DNA of 64,000 bases, taken from NCBI RefSeq assembly GCF_000264495.1, contig NC_017954.1, forward strand, positions 1,240,001 to 1,304,000. The letters are read 5' to 3'. Below are positions 1 through 7,600 of the stretch, piece after piece. Below the pieces are notes generated by a model. It was not told where the DNA came from and did no database searches. It was given only the letters and a program-made list of their open reading frames with translations. This DNA is from Thermogladius calderae 1633 (GTDB taxonomy: Archaea; Thermoproteota; Thermoprotei_A; Sulfolobales; Desulfurococcaceae). The translations under genes and the position numbers were made by a program. Within the stretch, counting starts at the first letter, position 1. Each line of letters begins with the position of its first letter.

Positions 1-566
1 TCCTTTGGCTCTGCCCGCCTTTCTCGTGCTTGCCGGGTATGTACTCCTCCATCTCCTCCAAGACCACGAGCCTGTTCCCCTTCAGTAGGCCGAGAGTAGC
101 GGCGTCCCGCTCGACGATTATCAGCCCTATGACGTTGTGTTCGTAGACCATCTCTTCGAGGAACTCCGTGTGGAAGTACTTGTCAGTCCTGTAGAAGAAG
201 AGCCTCACTTCCTCTGGCGGGATCAGCATCACGGATATGAAGTCGCCGGTCTCCACGTCCTCGCCCGCGAAGTAGACTAGACCGTTGTCTGGTATCTTGG
301 TGACCTTGCTGAACCTGTCGATCGCCGAGGCAAGCGCCCTCTGCACAGCGTTCTTAGTCCTCTTCAGCTTGATGTTGTCGGATATCGACAACTCCTGCCT
401 GAGCAGGTTGACAACGTCGCTAACAGGCCTGCCAGGTGGGACGTAGAGCGAGAGCAGTACTGTAGCAGGGGCCTTCCACTTCTTCAGCTCTTTTATGATC
501 TCCCTGAGCCTTTGTTTGTCGACTCTGAGGGCCTCTATCTTCTCCTCGCTGTAGCTAAAAGCCCAT
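1..566 (-). CDS. prf1: Peptide chain release factor aRF1, N-terminal part, apparent +1 frameshift at codon 3-4
   Basis: Archaeal class I release factor, which reads all three stop codons in the ribosomal A site and triggers peptide release. Seen: domain 1 with [11 protein letters not shown] and a NIKL version of the NIKS stop-reading loop, and a GGQ catalytic loop (GGQSQR) at the window edge. The gene runs off position 1. The release factor frame has no ATG or GTG near its expected N-terminus. The only ATG (564-566, minus strand) has AGGTG six bases upstream but reads ATG GGC TTT TAG; the release factor frame resumes +1 from TTT as AGC TAC AGC GAG. Either programmed +1 frameshifting at TTT-TAG-C or an extra base in the sequence. 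An in-frame TTG at 632-634 lies at or above the TATA box and is an unlikely start. Identity is secure; the start is not. Confidence 0.9.
554..566 (-). promoter_or_regulatory. Candidate programmed +1 frameshift site of aRF1
   Basis: On the minus strand the bases are ATG GGC TTT TAG C. With Phe-tRNA on TTT (560-558), the A site holds the stop TAG followed by C. A one-base forward slip puts the same tRNA on a second perfect TTT (559-557) and brings AGC into the A site, which is the frame of the conserved aRF1 protein. This copies the logic of the bacterial prfB site, CUU UGA C, where low release factor allows slippage. Removing one G or one T here would also restore the frame, so a sequence error is the alternative. 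Confidence 0.45.
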
Positions 567-572
567 ACCCAG

Positions 573-577
573 CACCT
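573..577 (-). promoter_or_regulatory. Shine-Dalgarno sequence for the aRF1 ATG
   Basis: AGGTG on the minus strand, complementary to the archaeal 16S 3' end, sits six bases before the ATG at 566. It supports that ATG as the true initiation codon even though the frame closes at TAG three codons later. Confidence 0.5.
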
Positions 578-614
578 GGACCACTGATTTCTTTGACTCC
601 TAATAAACGATACG

Positions 615-626
615 ATTTTAAATAGT
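615..626 (-). promoter_or_regulatory. TATA box for aRF1
   Basis: The minus strand reads CTATTTAAAATC here. Transcription would start about 25 bases on, near 595, giving a leader of about 30 bases to the ATG at 566. An upstream TTG at 634 would then not be in the transcript. Confidence 0.45.
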
Positions 627-729
627 GAGGCCAAGATAGACCTCCGACCACAGGCTCCGGCACAACAGGCTTGCTCCGATGAGGTCGCCGGAGGAGGCCC
701 ATGATCAGGGTCGCTGAAAGTGATCACGT

Positions 730-1665
730 GTGAAAGTGGGTGTGGACGTTAAAAAGTGGGCGGTGTCGGTAGTAGTGGTGTTCGCCACCATACTGGCTTA
801 CAGCGTTGTCACTTCCAGTTATACCGCGGTCTTTAAAACCCCGCTCATAAACCTCGCCCTAGCGTCCGCGATATTGATGTTCGGCTACTTCGTCTCCTCT
901 GTAAGGCTGATGATAATACACTCGAGGTACACGGGCACTAGACTAGGCGTGTCAGAGTACTACAAAGCCAGGCTGATGGGGAACCTCGTAGGGTTTCTCA
1001 CACCGTCCGCGGTCGGAGGCGAGATCGGTAGAGCGGGCTACCTCTCATCAAAGGGCTTCCCATTCACGGACATGGTCGCGGTGTCGTACTACGAAGTCTT
1101 CTTCGACGTCGTCTTCTGCAATATCATGGGCATCGTGTTCTCCGTGAACCAATTCCCCTGGACTCTCCCAGTCCTCGTAGTGGCCTCGTTCACCCTCGCT
1201 ACGTGGGTCGCTATTTCAGCCGTACTCCTCTACGCAGGGGGAAGACAAATCTCCAATAGCCGGACGATCCTTGGCTGGAGGGGGCTTGGGGAGCGGGTTC
1301 TACAGGTGGCCACCAACATAGCTAGGGCTTTCAAGTCCGTCTCCAGGAGAGTGGGGGCAGTAGACCTAGCGTATATCGTGTTGTTGACTACCGCCTCCCA
1401 GGTGTTACAGGCAGCGTCCCTACTCGCTATCACGGGTGTTTACGCTGCTAAAGGGCTGGTCGTCTCGATGAGTGCTTACTTCTACTCACAGAGCCTGAGC
1501 TCTATCCCGACGCCAGGGGGCGCTGTCACCTCGGAGTACGGGCTCAGCTTAGTCCTAGAGCCCGAGGCCGTGGTCTCGTTCAGGCTCGTTTACGCGCTCG
1601 CTAACATAGTCCCCGGGCTTATTATAATGCTTAAGGCCTATACTGGTAAGAGAGGGAGGGTTTGA
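730..1665 (+). CDS. LPG-synthase-TM / UPF0104 family integral membrane protein
   Basis: A 311-residue polytopic membrane protein. The segment [18 protein letters not shown] near residues 87-106 is the family signature of the lysylphosphatidylglycerol synthase transmembrane domain (COG0392, UPF0104). Several hydrophobic helices follow, and a second conserved region [12 protein letters not shown] lies near residue 262. Archaeal members lack the soluble transferase domain; a lipid or isoprenoid-phosphate flippase role is suspected for relatives but not shown. Starts at GTG. The next gene begins immediately after its stop codon, so the two are probably cotranscribed. Confidence 0.75.
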   Translation: MKVGVDVKKWAVSVVVVFATILAYSVVTSSYTAVFKTPLINLALASAILMFGYFVSSVRLMIIHSRYTGTRLGVSEYYKARLMGNLVGFLTPSAVGGEIGRAGYLSSKGFPFTDMVAVSYYEVFFDVVFCNIMGIVFSVNQFPWTLPVLVVASFTLATWVAISAVLLYAGGRQISNSRTILGWRGLGERVLQVATNIARAFKSVSRRVGAVDLAYIVLLTTASQVLQAASLLAITGVYAAKGLVVSMSAYFYSQSLSSIPTPGGAVTSEYGLSLVLEPEAVVSFRLVYALANIVPGLIIMLKAYTGKRGRV

Positions 1666-1899
1666 TTGGCCGAGATCGGGGAGAAGACCGCCTCCGCCTA
1701 CCTGTCTATCCACCTCGTGCCCTGCGACGCCAAGAGCGAGTGCCCCTTCTACAAGCTCGAGAAGGCAGAGGAGGACCAGTGCGTGGCTGTCTGTACTGTG
1801 ACCGACAGAGTCTTGACCAGGTCTAGCGCTAGGAAGTGCCTCACCCTCTGGAGAGAGTGCCCCTTCTACAAGCTCGGTGTCGAGTCAAGCAGTAGCTAA
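1666..1899 (+). CDS. Small Cys-rich protein with duplicated ECPFYKL motif
   Basis: Not recognised. 77 residues, TTG start directly abutting the stop of the membrane protein before it. It has six cysteines; the heptapeptide ECPFYKL appears twice (about residues 25-31 and 65-71), suggesting two copies of a metal-binding half-motif, for zinc or an Fe-S cluster. The end overlaps the convergent gene by 15 bases. The tight coupling to the membrane protein and the regular cysteine pattern argue for a real gene; function is unknown. Confidence 0.6.
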   Translation: MAEIGEKTASAYLSIHLVPCDAKSECPFYKLEKAEEDQCVAVCTVTDRVLTRSSARKCLTLWRECPFYKLGVESSSS

Positions 1900-2181
1900 A
1901 CCTGTCTCCCCTAACGAGGGTGTGATCGGGATAGTTATCCTACTGGCCACGACAAGCACCTCGACGAGCTCCCTAACGCTGGGTACGTCCACTATGTGCA
2001 GCTCTCTCACGCCGTCGATCTCGAGGTTGACCCCCTTGAAGCCCTCTAACACGACCTCGTAGACCTCTACTTTGACACCGTACTCTCTCCTGGCGATCTC
2101 CACGGCAAAGTCCACTATGCTCTTGATCATCATGGACCATTCGTCGTTACCGTAGATTACGGTCAGGTCCATGCCGCGCAC
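1885..2181 (-). CDS. Hypothetical protein, 98 aa
   Basis: Not recognised. A compact alpha/beta protein by its alternation of hydrophobic strands (VKVEVYEVVLEG, ELHIVDVPS) and helices. Codon use is like the neighbours, with a normal ATG start. It converges on the Cys-rich gene with a 15-base overlap and diverges from the HTH regulator downstream of it. Confidence 0.55.
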   Translation of the reverse strand: MRGMDLTVIYGNDEWSMMIKSIVDFAVEIARREYGVKVEVYEVVLEGFKGVNLEIDGVRELHIVDVPSVRELVEVLVVASRITIPITPSLGETGLATA

Positions 2182-2204
2182 CCTTCCTGTAACTGGGCCG
2201 AAGT

Positions 2205-2216
2205 TTGCTTTTAACC
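2205..2216 (+). promoter_or_regulatory. TATA box for the HTH/coiled-coil regulator
   Basis: GCTTTTAACCGG lies 28-39 bases upstream of the TTG start at 2244, the usual distance for a short-leader archaeal transcript. Confidence 0.35.
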
Positions 2217-2243
2217 GGTGTGAGAAAAAACTTAAAGCGGTGA

Positions 2244-2879
2244 TTGACAGAAATCATCTCTTGTGGAGAAGAGGTGTACGCGTTGTCCGAGTTCGTTATC
2301 GACTTCTCAGACGTGCCCTTGAACCCGTTTGGGACGCGTGACGAGCAGAAGCTGGAGGCCGCACTGATAGTTGGGACGCTTTACAGCCCGGAAGTAGTCG
2401 AGCTGTTGAAAGACCCGGTCGAGAGGACGACGTGGATCGACAGCTTGGCCGTGGCAGCGGCTGCCTATGCTAAGTACAAGGCGGGGAAGCCGGTAAGCAA
2501 GATCGCAGAGGAGGTCGGGAGGAGCGAGCACACGATCAGGGCCCACATACAGGGCAAGACCAAGGCGGGCAAGCTTATCATATCGACCTACGAGAAGCTC
2601 AAAGCCGGGACCCTGAGGGTCGCTGTGCCGTTCGTTTCTGGTGCACCCCAGGTCGAGGCAAAGACAAGCGAGCTCGAGAGAAAAGTCCAAGAGCTGACCA
2701 GGGAGAAAGAGAGCCTTCTCGCGAAGGTCTCGGAGCTCGAGAAAGAGGTCGAGAACCTCAGGAGACAGCTCGAGGCGTGCCGGGAGGAGAGCGGCAAGCT
2801 GAGCCGCGTAGTCGAGGCCGTGAAGAGCCGGTTGCAGGCACTCGAGGAGATCAAGCAGCTGCTCTCCGAGCTAGCGTGA
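2244..2879 (+). CDS. Predicted transcriptional regulator, HTH plus C-terminal coiled coil
   Basis: 211 residues, TTG start. Residues about 60-110 hold a helix-turn-helix (KPVSKIAEEVGRSEHTIRAHI), and residues about 138-211 are a long Glu/Lys/Leu heptad coiled coil, probably a dimer or oligomer stalk. The arrangement matches the crenarchaeal predicted-regulator group COG1318. Targets are unknown. It is a single gene with its own TATA-like element and flanking genes read in unrelated directions. Confidence 0.65.
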   Translation: MTEIISCGEEVYALSEFVIDFSDVPLNPFGTRDEQKLEAALIVGTLYSPEVVELLKDPVERTTWIDSLAVAAAAYAKYKAGKPVSKIAEEVGRSEHTIRAHIQGKTKAGKLIISTYEKLKAGTLRVAVPFVSGAPQVEAKTSELERKVQELTREKESLLAKVSELEKEVENLRRQLEACREESGKLSRVVEAVKSRLQALEEIKQLLSELA

Positions 2880-2944
2880 CAACCCCTTAATACCGTGCTA
2901 TACCCCTTTAAAACATCCCGACCACCACTTTAAGAGAGGGTCTG

Positions 2945-3238
2945 ATGGAAGAGGCAGTGCTACTCGTCCTGGATCTAGGTGGTAGACTACTAAACTTCGT
3001 CGCAGACATGAACACGCCGCGCGAAGTCGTAGAGTCCCTCTCCAAACTAGGCTACGGGGCCTACAAGGCCCTCAACGGCCTCTCGGCCATTGTCGGTCTA
3101 GGCAACGTTCACAAGTTGAGCTTCGAGGTAGAGGGGCTCACAGTGACGGTAACGCAACAGGGCGGCAGAGTTATAGTCGTAGCACACAGGAGTACAAACG
3201 TGAAAACGGCCAAGTCCAGCGCCGTGGCGGAGGCCTAA
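2945..3238 (+). CDS. Hypothetical protein, 97 aa
   Basis: Not recognised. ATG start preceded by GAGAGGG. The first half is helical and hydrophobic (LLVLDLGGRLLNFV) without a clear membrane span; the second half has beta-type repeats (LSFEVEGLTVTVTQQGG). A pyrimidine-rich run with five T (about 3241-3258) follows the stop and may terminate it against the convergent TatD gene. Confidence 0.55.
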   Translation: MEEAVLLVLDLGGRLLNFVADMNTPREVVESLSKLGYGAYKALNGLSAIVGLGNVHKLSFEVEGLTVTVTQQGGRVIVVAHRSTNVKTAKSSAVAEA

Positions 3239-3257
3239 ACCTCCCTACTCCCCCTTT

Positions 3258-3974
3258 TTACCTGAACAGCCTTAGGTAGTTCCTGTAGAACAGGCTTTCC
3301 AGGTAATCCCTGCTAGTCCCCCTAATACTTGCCAAGGCGTCTATTGTCTCGCTGATTAGGCGAGGGTTCAGCTTCAACCCCTTGTACTCGTACGGGGAGT
3401 CGCTCTCTGTTAGAGCCCTCTCTAGGTCGGCTACTTCGAGGACGCGCCTGTGCTTGTCCTGGATTTTGAAAGCCGGGTTTAGTCCAACGTAGTAGCCCTT
3501 CTCCTGGATCTCCTCCAGTAGGTCGAGGGGGCCAGTATACCAGTGGAAGTAGGCCCTCTCGATGTCGTTTCTCAACAGAAGCTCGTAGACCTCTCTCCAG
3601 GCTCTAGGCGTGTGGAGGTTTAGGACTAGGCCGTAGTCTCTAGCTAGTACCAGCAACTGCTTGAAGAAGTCCAGCTGTCTGTCGAACGTCTCTGGTACAA
3701 ACTGCCTGTCCAGTCCCACCTCCCCCAGGCACTTGACCGTGTCCGCGTTCCTCTCAACCAGCTCTACTACACTCCTGTAGTCCTGCCTACCGATCTCCCA
3801 GGGGTGGAGGCCTATACACGGTTGAACCTCGATCTCGTCGCTCAGCTGGAGCGTCCTCAGACTAGACTCGTAGTCGTCGCTGACACATACGAGAACGTAG
3901 CCCTCCTCGACGAGTGTTCTGAGCTCTCCGGTGTCCACCTCGTGGCAGTGGACGTGCATGTCCACGATCTTCAT
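3258..3974 (-). CDS. TatD-family metal-dependent hydrolase
   Basis: TIM-barrel hydrolase of the TatD family (Mg-dependent DNase/exonuclease-like). Metal ligands seen: DMHVHCHE at the N-terminus, GEVGLDRQF (catalytic Glu), LNLHTPRA (His), YFHWYTG (His), and TESDSPY (Asp) near the C-terminus. I take the ATG at 3974 as the start because it gives the normal TatD N-terminus (MKIVDMHVH) and overlaps the preceding stop as ATGA; an upstream in-frame codon would add ten residues inside the previous gene. Substrate cannot be told from sequence. Confidence 0.85.
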   Translation of the reverse strand: MKIVDMHVHCHEVDTGELRTLVEEGYVLVCVSDDYESSLRTLQLSDEIEVQPCIGLHPWEIGRQDYRSVVELVERNADTVKCLGEVGLDRQFVPETFDRQLDFFKQLLVLARDYGLVLNLHTPRAWREVYELLLRNDIERAYFHWYTGPLDLLEEIQEKGYYVGLNPAFKIQDKHRRVLEVADLERALTESDSPYEYKGLKLNPRLISETIDALASIRGTSRDYLESLFYRNYLRLFR

Positions 3975-4582
3975 CTGAGCTCCACCCCCTCGTCTCCCAG
4001 GCACTTAGCCTCGATCTCCCCTTTAACGACCCTGTCAATAACTTCCACGTTGATAAGCCTCCCCTCCACTGCGTTGAAAAGGCAAGTAGATGCCCCGCCG
4101 GCAACAACCGAAAGCATGTCGCGTATTTTGCCGAGGATCGCCTCCTCTACGGACTGGCCCACCGTGATAGCGTTGTCTAGCCTCCCACCCGCTTTCGATC
4201 CCCCTTTGAGGAGGAATATCGGCCTCCCTCTCGCTAGAGCCTTCAGTACACTTGCTAGGTATCCGTCTATACTTGTCTCGGCTAGGTCTGTGTCCGTGGG
4301 AGTGACGATGTAGACTCCTTCCTCTATCTCTATTAGGCGGCCCTCGACGCTAATACAGTCGAGGTGGCCTCCCTCCGGGTGCCACGCAGTGTACAGGCTA
4401 CCGCCCCACGCCCCCACATTGAAACTTGTGCCGTCGCAGATTACCCTCTGTGTAGGGCTGTGCTTGAAAACCACGGGGCCAACACTCTTCGGCTTGACCC
4501 GGTAGACGCCATTTTCGACGGCGACCTCGGCGTTCAGACACTCGAATCCGTCTCCGACCTCGCAGACCGCCGTGTAGCTCAT
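3971..4582 (-). CDS. Hypothetical protein, 203 aa, coupled to TatD-like gene
   Basis: Not recognised. A soluble protein with ATG start. Its stop overlaps the TatD start by four bases (ATGA), so the two are translationally coupled and may share a pathway. The N-terminal two thirds look beta-rich (VYIVTPTDTD); a glycine-rich stretch LLKGGSKAGGR lies near residue 125. Confidence 0.6.
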   Translation of the reverse strand: MSYTAVCEVGDGFECLNAEVAVENGVYRVKPKSVGPVVFKHSPTQRVICDGTSFNVGAWGGSLYTAWHPEGGHLDCISVEGRLIEIEEGVYIVTPTDTDLAETSIDGYLASVLKALARGRPIFLLKGGSKAGGRLDNAITVGQSVEEAILGKIRDMLSVVAGGASTCLFNAVEGRLINVEVIDRVVKGEIEAKCLGDEGVELR

Positions 4583-4612
4583 TTAAAAACCCCCTCGACA
4601 CTCAACAATTCT

Positions 4613-4667
4613 AGATGATGAGTTTGCCGAATATATGATTAGGTGAATTGTCTCCCGAAGACTGACG
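4613..4667 (+). ncRNA. Weak candidate C/D box sRNA
   Basis: ATGATGA at 4615-4621 fits a C box and CTGA at 4662-4665 fits a D box, 51 bases end to end, the size of archaeal C/D guides. An internal ATGATTA (4635-4641) could be C', but no proper D' box is seen. It sits in the 94-base gap before the HAD gene. Chance occurrence is quite possible. Confidence 0.2.
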
Positions 4668-4676
4668 TGACCCTCT

Positions 4677-5372
4677 ATGACACGCTTCAGAATCCTGGTG
4701 TCGGACTACGACCTGACGCTCGTGGACAGCCTTATGGACTTCTACCACGCCTTCGCGGAAACGCTCCGGTCGCGTGTTGGTACAAGCCTCGACTTTGACA
4801 CCTTCTACAGGCACTTCGAGTCGGACAACTTGAACGACCTGATACCGGGGCGAGTTGACAAAAACGATTTCTGGAGGCTTTTCAGGGCTGTATACTCGAG
4901 CCGGTTCACTTTCCCCTACGGTTACACGAGCCAGTTTCTCAGGATGGTGAAAAGCGCGGGCGCTAGAGTGGTGATTGTTACAGGGCGCTATACGCACTCA
5001 TTGAGCATCTGGGAGGATCTGCGGAGGTTCGGGCTCGACGAGTACGTCGACGAGGTGTACACAGCCTACGACATAGACCTCATGAGGGGCTCCGAGGAGT
5101 ACGTGTTCGACAAGACCTGGCTATTGAAGTGGATCACATGCAAGCACGGGGTCCGGCCCTGCGAGGTGGTATACGTCGGCGATTACACCTCTGACCTTGA
5201 GAGCGCGCTTAAAGCCGGCGTCAGGTTTGTAGGCGTGGCCAGAGAAGATGGTAGGAGGAAGATCCTCGAAGAAAACGGGGCTAAGGCTTTCCGCGACCTA
5301 CTAGAGGTCTCGATCTTCCTCTTCTCAGACACTATACTGGGACTGCCCTGTAACGCCCGTCAGGCCCCGTGA
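4677..5372 (+). CDS. HAD-superfamily phosphatase
   Basis: 231 residues. HAD motif I SDYDLTLVDS at residues 8-17 (nucleophile and acid/base Asp), motif II IVTGR near 100-104, conserved Lys at FDKTW, and motif IV YVGDYTSDLE near 164-173. The helical cap after motif I resembles phosphoglycolate phosphatase-like enzymes; the substrate cannot be assigned. The 3' end overlaps the convergent winged-helix-like gene by 41 bases, unusually long but both frames look coding. Confidence 0.8.
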   Translation: MTRFRILVSDYDLTLVDSLMDFYHAFAETLRSRVGTSLDFDTFYRHFESDNLNDLIPGRVDKNDFWRLFRAVYSSRFTFPYGYTSQFLRMVKSAGARVVIVTGRYTHSLSIWEDLRRFGLDEYVDEVYTAYDIDLMRGSEEYVFDKTWLLKWITCKHGVRPCEVVYVGDYTSDLESALKAGVRFVGVAREDGRRKILEENGAKAFRDLLEVSIFLFSDTILGLPCNARQAP

Positions 5373-5625
5373 TCACGAGCCCGTTCTCCACTAAGTTCGA
5401 GAGAGCCCTCCTGATCTTGTCCTCGCTCGCTATCCCGCTTAAGACGAGGTGCACTTCTTTCAGATTCAACGGTTTCTCAAGTAGGAGGGCAAAGATTATG
5501 TCGGTCAACTGCTCCTCGTTAGGGGCCGTCATCAACACAACGTCGTCATCCTCATGGAGGATCTTGAGCCGGACTTTCCGACTGAGTCTCTCTAGTTCGT
5601 CAGGGGTCAGCTCGATGTTTGCCAT
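5332..5625 (-). CDS. Small winged-helix-like protein, 97 aa
   Basis: Not firmly recognised. The C-terminal half (residues about 50-97) reads like a winged helix: LNLKEVHLVLSG, EDKIRRALSNLVENGLVI, GPDGRYRAV, that is, helix, recognition helix, then wing. The N-terminus is charged. A strong Shine-Dalgarno GAGGAGG (5631-5637) lies just upstream of the ATG, and a symmetric TATA element is shared with the divergent radical SAM gene. A small transcription factor is a reasonable guess. Confidence 0.6.
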   Translation of the reverse strand: MANIELTPDELERLSRKVRLKILHEDDDVVLMTAPNEEQLTDIIFALLLEKPLNLKEVHLVLSGIASEDKIRRALSNLVENGLVITGPDGRYRAVPV

Positions 5626-5630
5626 AAGAA

Positions 5631-5637
5631 CCTCCTC
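5631..5637 (-). promoter_or_regulatory. Strong Shine-Dalgarno sequence
   Basis: GAGGAGG on the minus strand, five bases before the ATG at 5625; fixes the start of the winged-helix-like gene. Confidence 0.6.
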
Positions 5638-5645
5638 GGGAAACT

Positions 5646-5655
5646 ATTTATAAAT
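5646..5655. promoter_or_regulatory. Palindromic TATA element between divergent genes
   Basis: ATTTATAAAT is a perfect palindrome centred between the divergent starts at 5625 and 5696. It could serve as TATA box in both directions: about 21 bases from the minus start and 41 from the plus start. Confidence 0.45.
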
Positions 5656-5695
5656 TAATTAGAGGTGGTCTTGGGATAAGCTTTTTGGTGGTTTT

Positions 5696-7015
5696 TTGAG
5701 AACAGCTTTCGTTCTGTACCTGGACAGGTATACTAGGTACAGCGTCTACAGCGTAGCCGCTCTCCTAGACAGGTTGAGAGGTGTCTCCACCCTCCTGGTA
5801 GAGGGCCGCGAGTCGGTATTTAGGGTTATAGACTATGCTTCGTCCAACTACACGAAGTGTGTTGTAGGGCTCAGCTTGTTGACTACGAGGCTCGCGGACG
5901 ATACCTTCAGGTCTATCGCAGCGTCAATCATAGAGCTGGCCAAGAAGCGGAACTGTGTTACCGTGGCAGGCGGCCCCCACGCGTCGGGCGATCCCCTGGG
6001 CGTCTTGTTTAACATGGGGTTCGATATCGCCATAGTGGGTGAGGGAGAGCCCGCAATAGAAGACTTCGTAGACTACCTCGCAGGTGGTAGAGAGCTGGCC
6101 AAAGTGAGGAACGCGGTTTACAGAGACGCGGACGGGAGAATCCTTGCCGGCCCCCGCGCCGAGCCCGTCGAGCTCGACGAATACCCTCCGTTCCCGTACT
6201 GGAGGCACTTGTACACCCCTATAGAGATAACAAGGGGGTGCTTCCACGGCTGCTGGTACTGCCAGGTCAGCTACACCCACGGTTTCAAGGTAAGACATAG
6301 GAGCGTAGGCAACGTAGTTGAGTACGCTAAGATCATGGTAGAGGACGGTGTTAGAGACGTCAGGTTCATCACGCCGGACGCGCTTTCGTACAACTTGACC
6401 AGCATGACGCAGAAGGTCGACGAGGACGCTATCGAGGAGCTCCTCGGCTCGCTGTACACGGCCGTGAGAGCCAGGGGGGCCCGTATATTCTTCGGGAGTT
6501 TCCCGAGCGAAGTGAGACCCGAGCACGTCACCGAGAGAGTAGCCAAGGTATTGAAGAAGTACGTGTCTAACAGGGAGATCGTCGTGGGCGCCCAGTCGGG
6601 CAGCGACAGGGTCTTGGAGAAAATACGTAGGGGGCACAGAGTTGAGGACGTGCTGAACGCTGTGAGCATACTCGTCAAAGAGGGGTTCAAGCCCAGCGTC
6701 GACTTCATATTCGGGCTACCCGTGGAGACGGAGGACGACATGGCCGAGTCCATTAGACTCGCGAGGAGGCTCGTGGAGATGGGGGCGAGGATACACCTAC
6801 ACTACTACCTCCCCTTACCGGGAACACCGCTGTTCCCCCGGATTCCCGTGAAAGTACCGGAGAGGATTAGAGCCGAGATAATGAGGCTCGTCGGGTCCGG
6901 TCAAGCCTACGGTGAGTTCCTGGAGCAAGAGAGGCTTTCTGCCAAGATAGTGGAGCTGGTGAGCAAGGGCTTTATACGCCCTACAACTAGGCGACCAGTG
7001 CTAGAGACCGGCTGA
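5696..7015 (+). CDS. B12-binding/radical SAM protein (MJ1487-like family)
   Basis: 439 residues, TTG start. Residues 1-130 resemble a cobalamin-binding Rossmann domain (AGGPHASGDP at 91-100, GEGEPAIEDF at 115-124). The radical SAM core follows with C182xxxC186xxC189 (GCFHGCWYCQ) binding the SAM-cleaving 4Fe-4S cluster, and later signatures GAQSGSDRVLEKIRRGH and DFIFGLPVETEDD. The arrangement matches the archaeal MJ_1487 family. The reaction is unknown; relatives are methyltransferases or methylthiotransferases. Monocistronic by position. Confidence 0.85.
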   Translation: MRTAFVLYLDRYTRYSVYSVAALLDRLRGVSTLLVEGRESVFRVIDYASSNYTKCVVGLSLLTTRLADDTFRSIAASIIELAKKRNCVTVAGGPHASGDPLGVLFNMGFDIAIVGEGEPAIEDFVDYLAGGRELAKVRNAVYRDADGRILAGPRAEPVELDEYPPFPYWRHLYTPIEITRGCFHGCWYCQVSYTHGFKVRHRSVGNVVEYAKIMVEDGVRDVRFITPDALSYNLTSMTQKVDEDAIEELLGSLYTAVRARGARIFFGSFPSEVRPEHVTERVAKVLKKYVSNREIVVGAQSGSDRVLEKIRRGHRVEDVLNAVSILVKEGFKPSVDFIFGLPVETEDDMAESIRLARRLVEMGARIHLHYYLPLPGTPLFPRIPVKVPERIRAEIMRLVGSGQAYGEFLEQERLSAKIVELVSKGFIRPTTRRPVLETG

Positions 7016-7135
7016 GGTGTCATCGGCTTCAAAACAGCGCCCGGTCTCGTCACAGCTCGGCTCCGCCATAGTCCCTCTACATCGCCTTCATGAATGATCA
7101 CGGCTCACAAAGGTTAATAGGCTTGGGGTGATAAA

Positions 7136-7489
7136 ATGAAAGTGTGGGACGCAATGCCCCGCCTAGAGGATGTCATACGGAGGAACCTGGAGAACTCCTC
7201 TAGGGGTGTCATACTCAACATCATAGTCCAACCCGGGTCGCCGACAGAGGGGTTGGTCATCGAGGGCAACGAGCTGGTGTTCCAGACAGTCGAGCCCGAG
7301 GGTAGAGGGCGGGAGAACGCGGCCCTGGTCAGGTACCTCAGCAAGAACCTTAACATACCCGTCTCGAAAATAGACATCGTGTACGGAACTAGGGAGAGGT
7401 ATAAGCGGGTCCTCTTAATGGATATCAACGAAGAGAGGCTGATTACACTCCTGTCGAGGATCCTCGCTTGGCCGGGCGAGGGGAGGTAG
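7136..7489 (+). CDS. DUF167 (YggU-like) family protein
   Basis: 117 residues. VILNIIVQPGSPTEG and the later VRYLSKNLNIPVSKIDIVYGTRERYKRVLL match the small alpha/beta DUF167 family of unknown function. Its last 14 codons (SRILAWPGEG...) lie inside direct-repeat copy A; a second, orphan copy of that 3' end is at 10730, so the gene originally faced the HAD gene now at 10771. Confidence 0.8.
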   Translation: MKVWDAMPRLEDVIRRNLENSSRGVILNIIVQPGSPTEGLVIEGNELVFQTVEPEGRGRENAALVRYLSKNLNIPVSKIDIVYGTRERYKRVLLMDINEERLITLLSRILAWPGEGR

Positions 7490-7581
7490 GTTTTCACCTC
7501 GTTTCTCGCATGCTACTGTAGTATTTTTCCACTATGGGCAGGATCATTGTCAGATTATCCACTACCCACCGGCTCTAGAGC
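7452..7581. repeat. Imperfect direct repeat, copy A (left end of insertion)
   Basis: About 130 bases nearly matching 10730-10859 (roughly 88% by eye, two single-base indels). The first part is the functional 3' end of the DUF167 gene; the rest is a decayed copy of the last ~25 codons (minus strand) of the HAD phosphatase gene at 10771, with frame lost. It marks the left border of a 3.3 kb insertion. Confidence 0.9.
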
Positions 7582-7600
7582 CGTTAGTGTAGGTTATTAG

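Noticed and set aside
632-634. Upstream in-frame TTG as the aRF1 start
   Set aside because: It lies above or within the TATA-like element, adds 25 atypical residues (rich in Arg and Trp), and has no Shine-Dalgarno sequence. It remains the main alternative to frameshifting and a sequence error.
641-720. C/D box or hairpin RNA in the gap between aRF1 and the membrane protein
   Set aside because: CTGA and TGATCA lie three bases apart but a proper C box and D box at guide distance are missing; the hairpin is bulged and short.
5332-5372. Suspicion that one of the two convergent genes (HAD phosphatase or winged-helix-like) is false because of a 41-base overlap
   Set aside because: Both have good starts and domain-like sequence up to the overlap; long tail overlaps occur in this compact genome.
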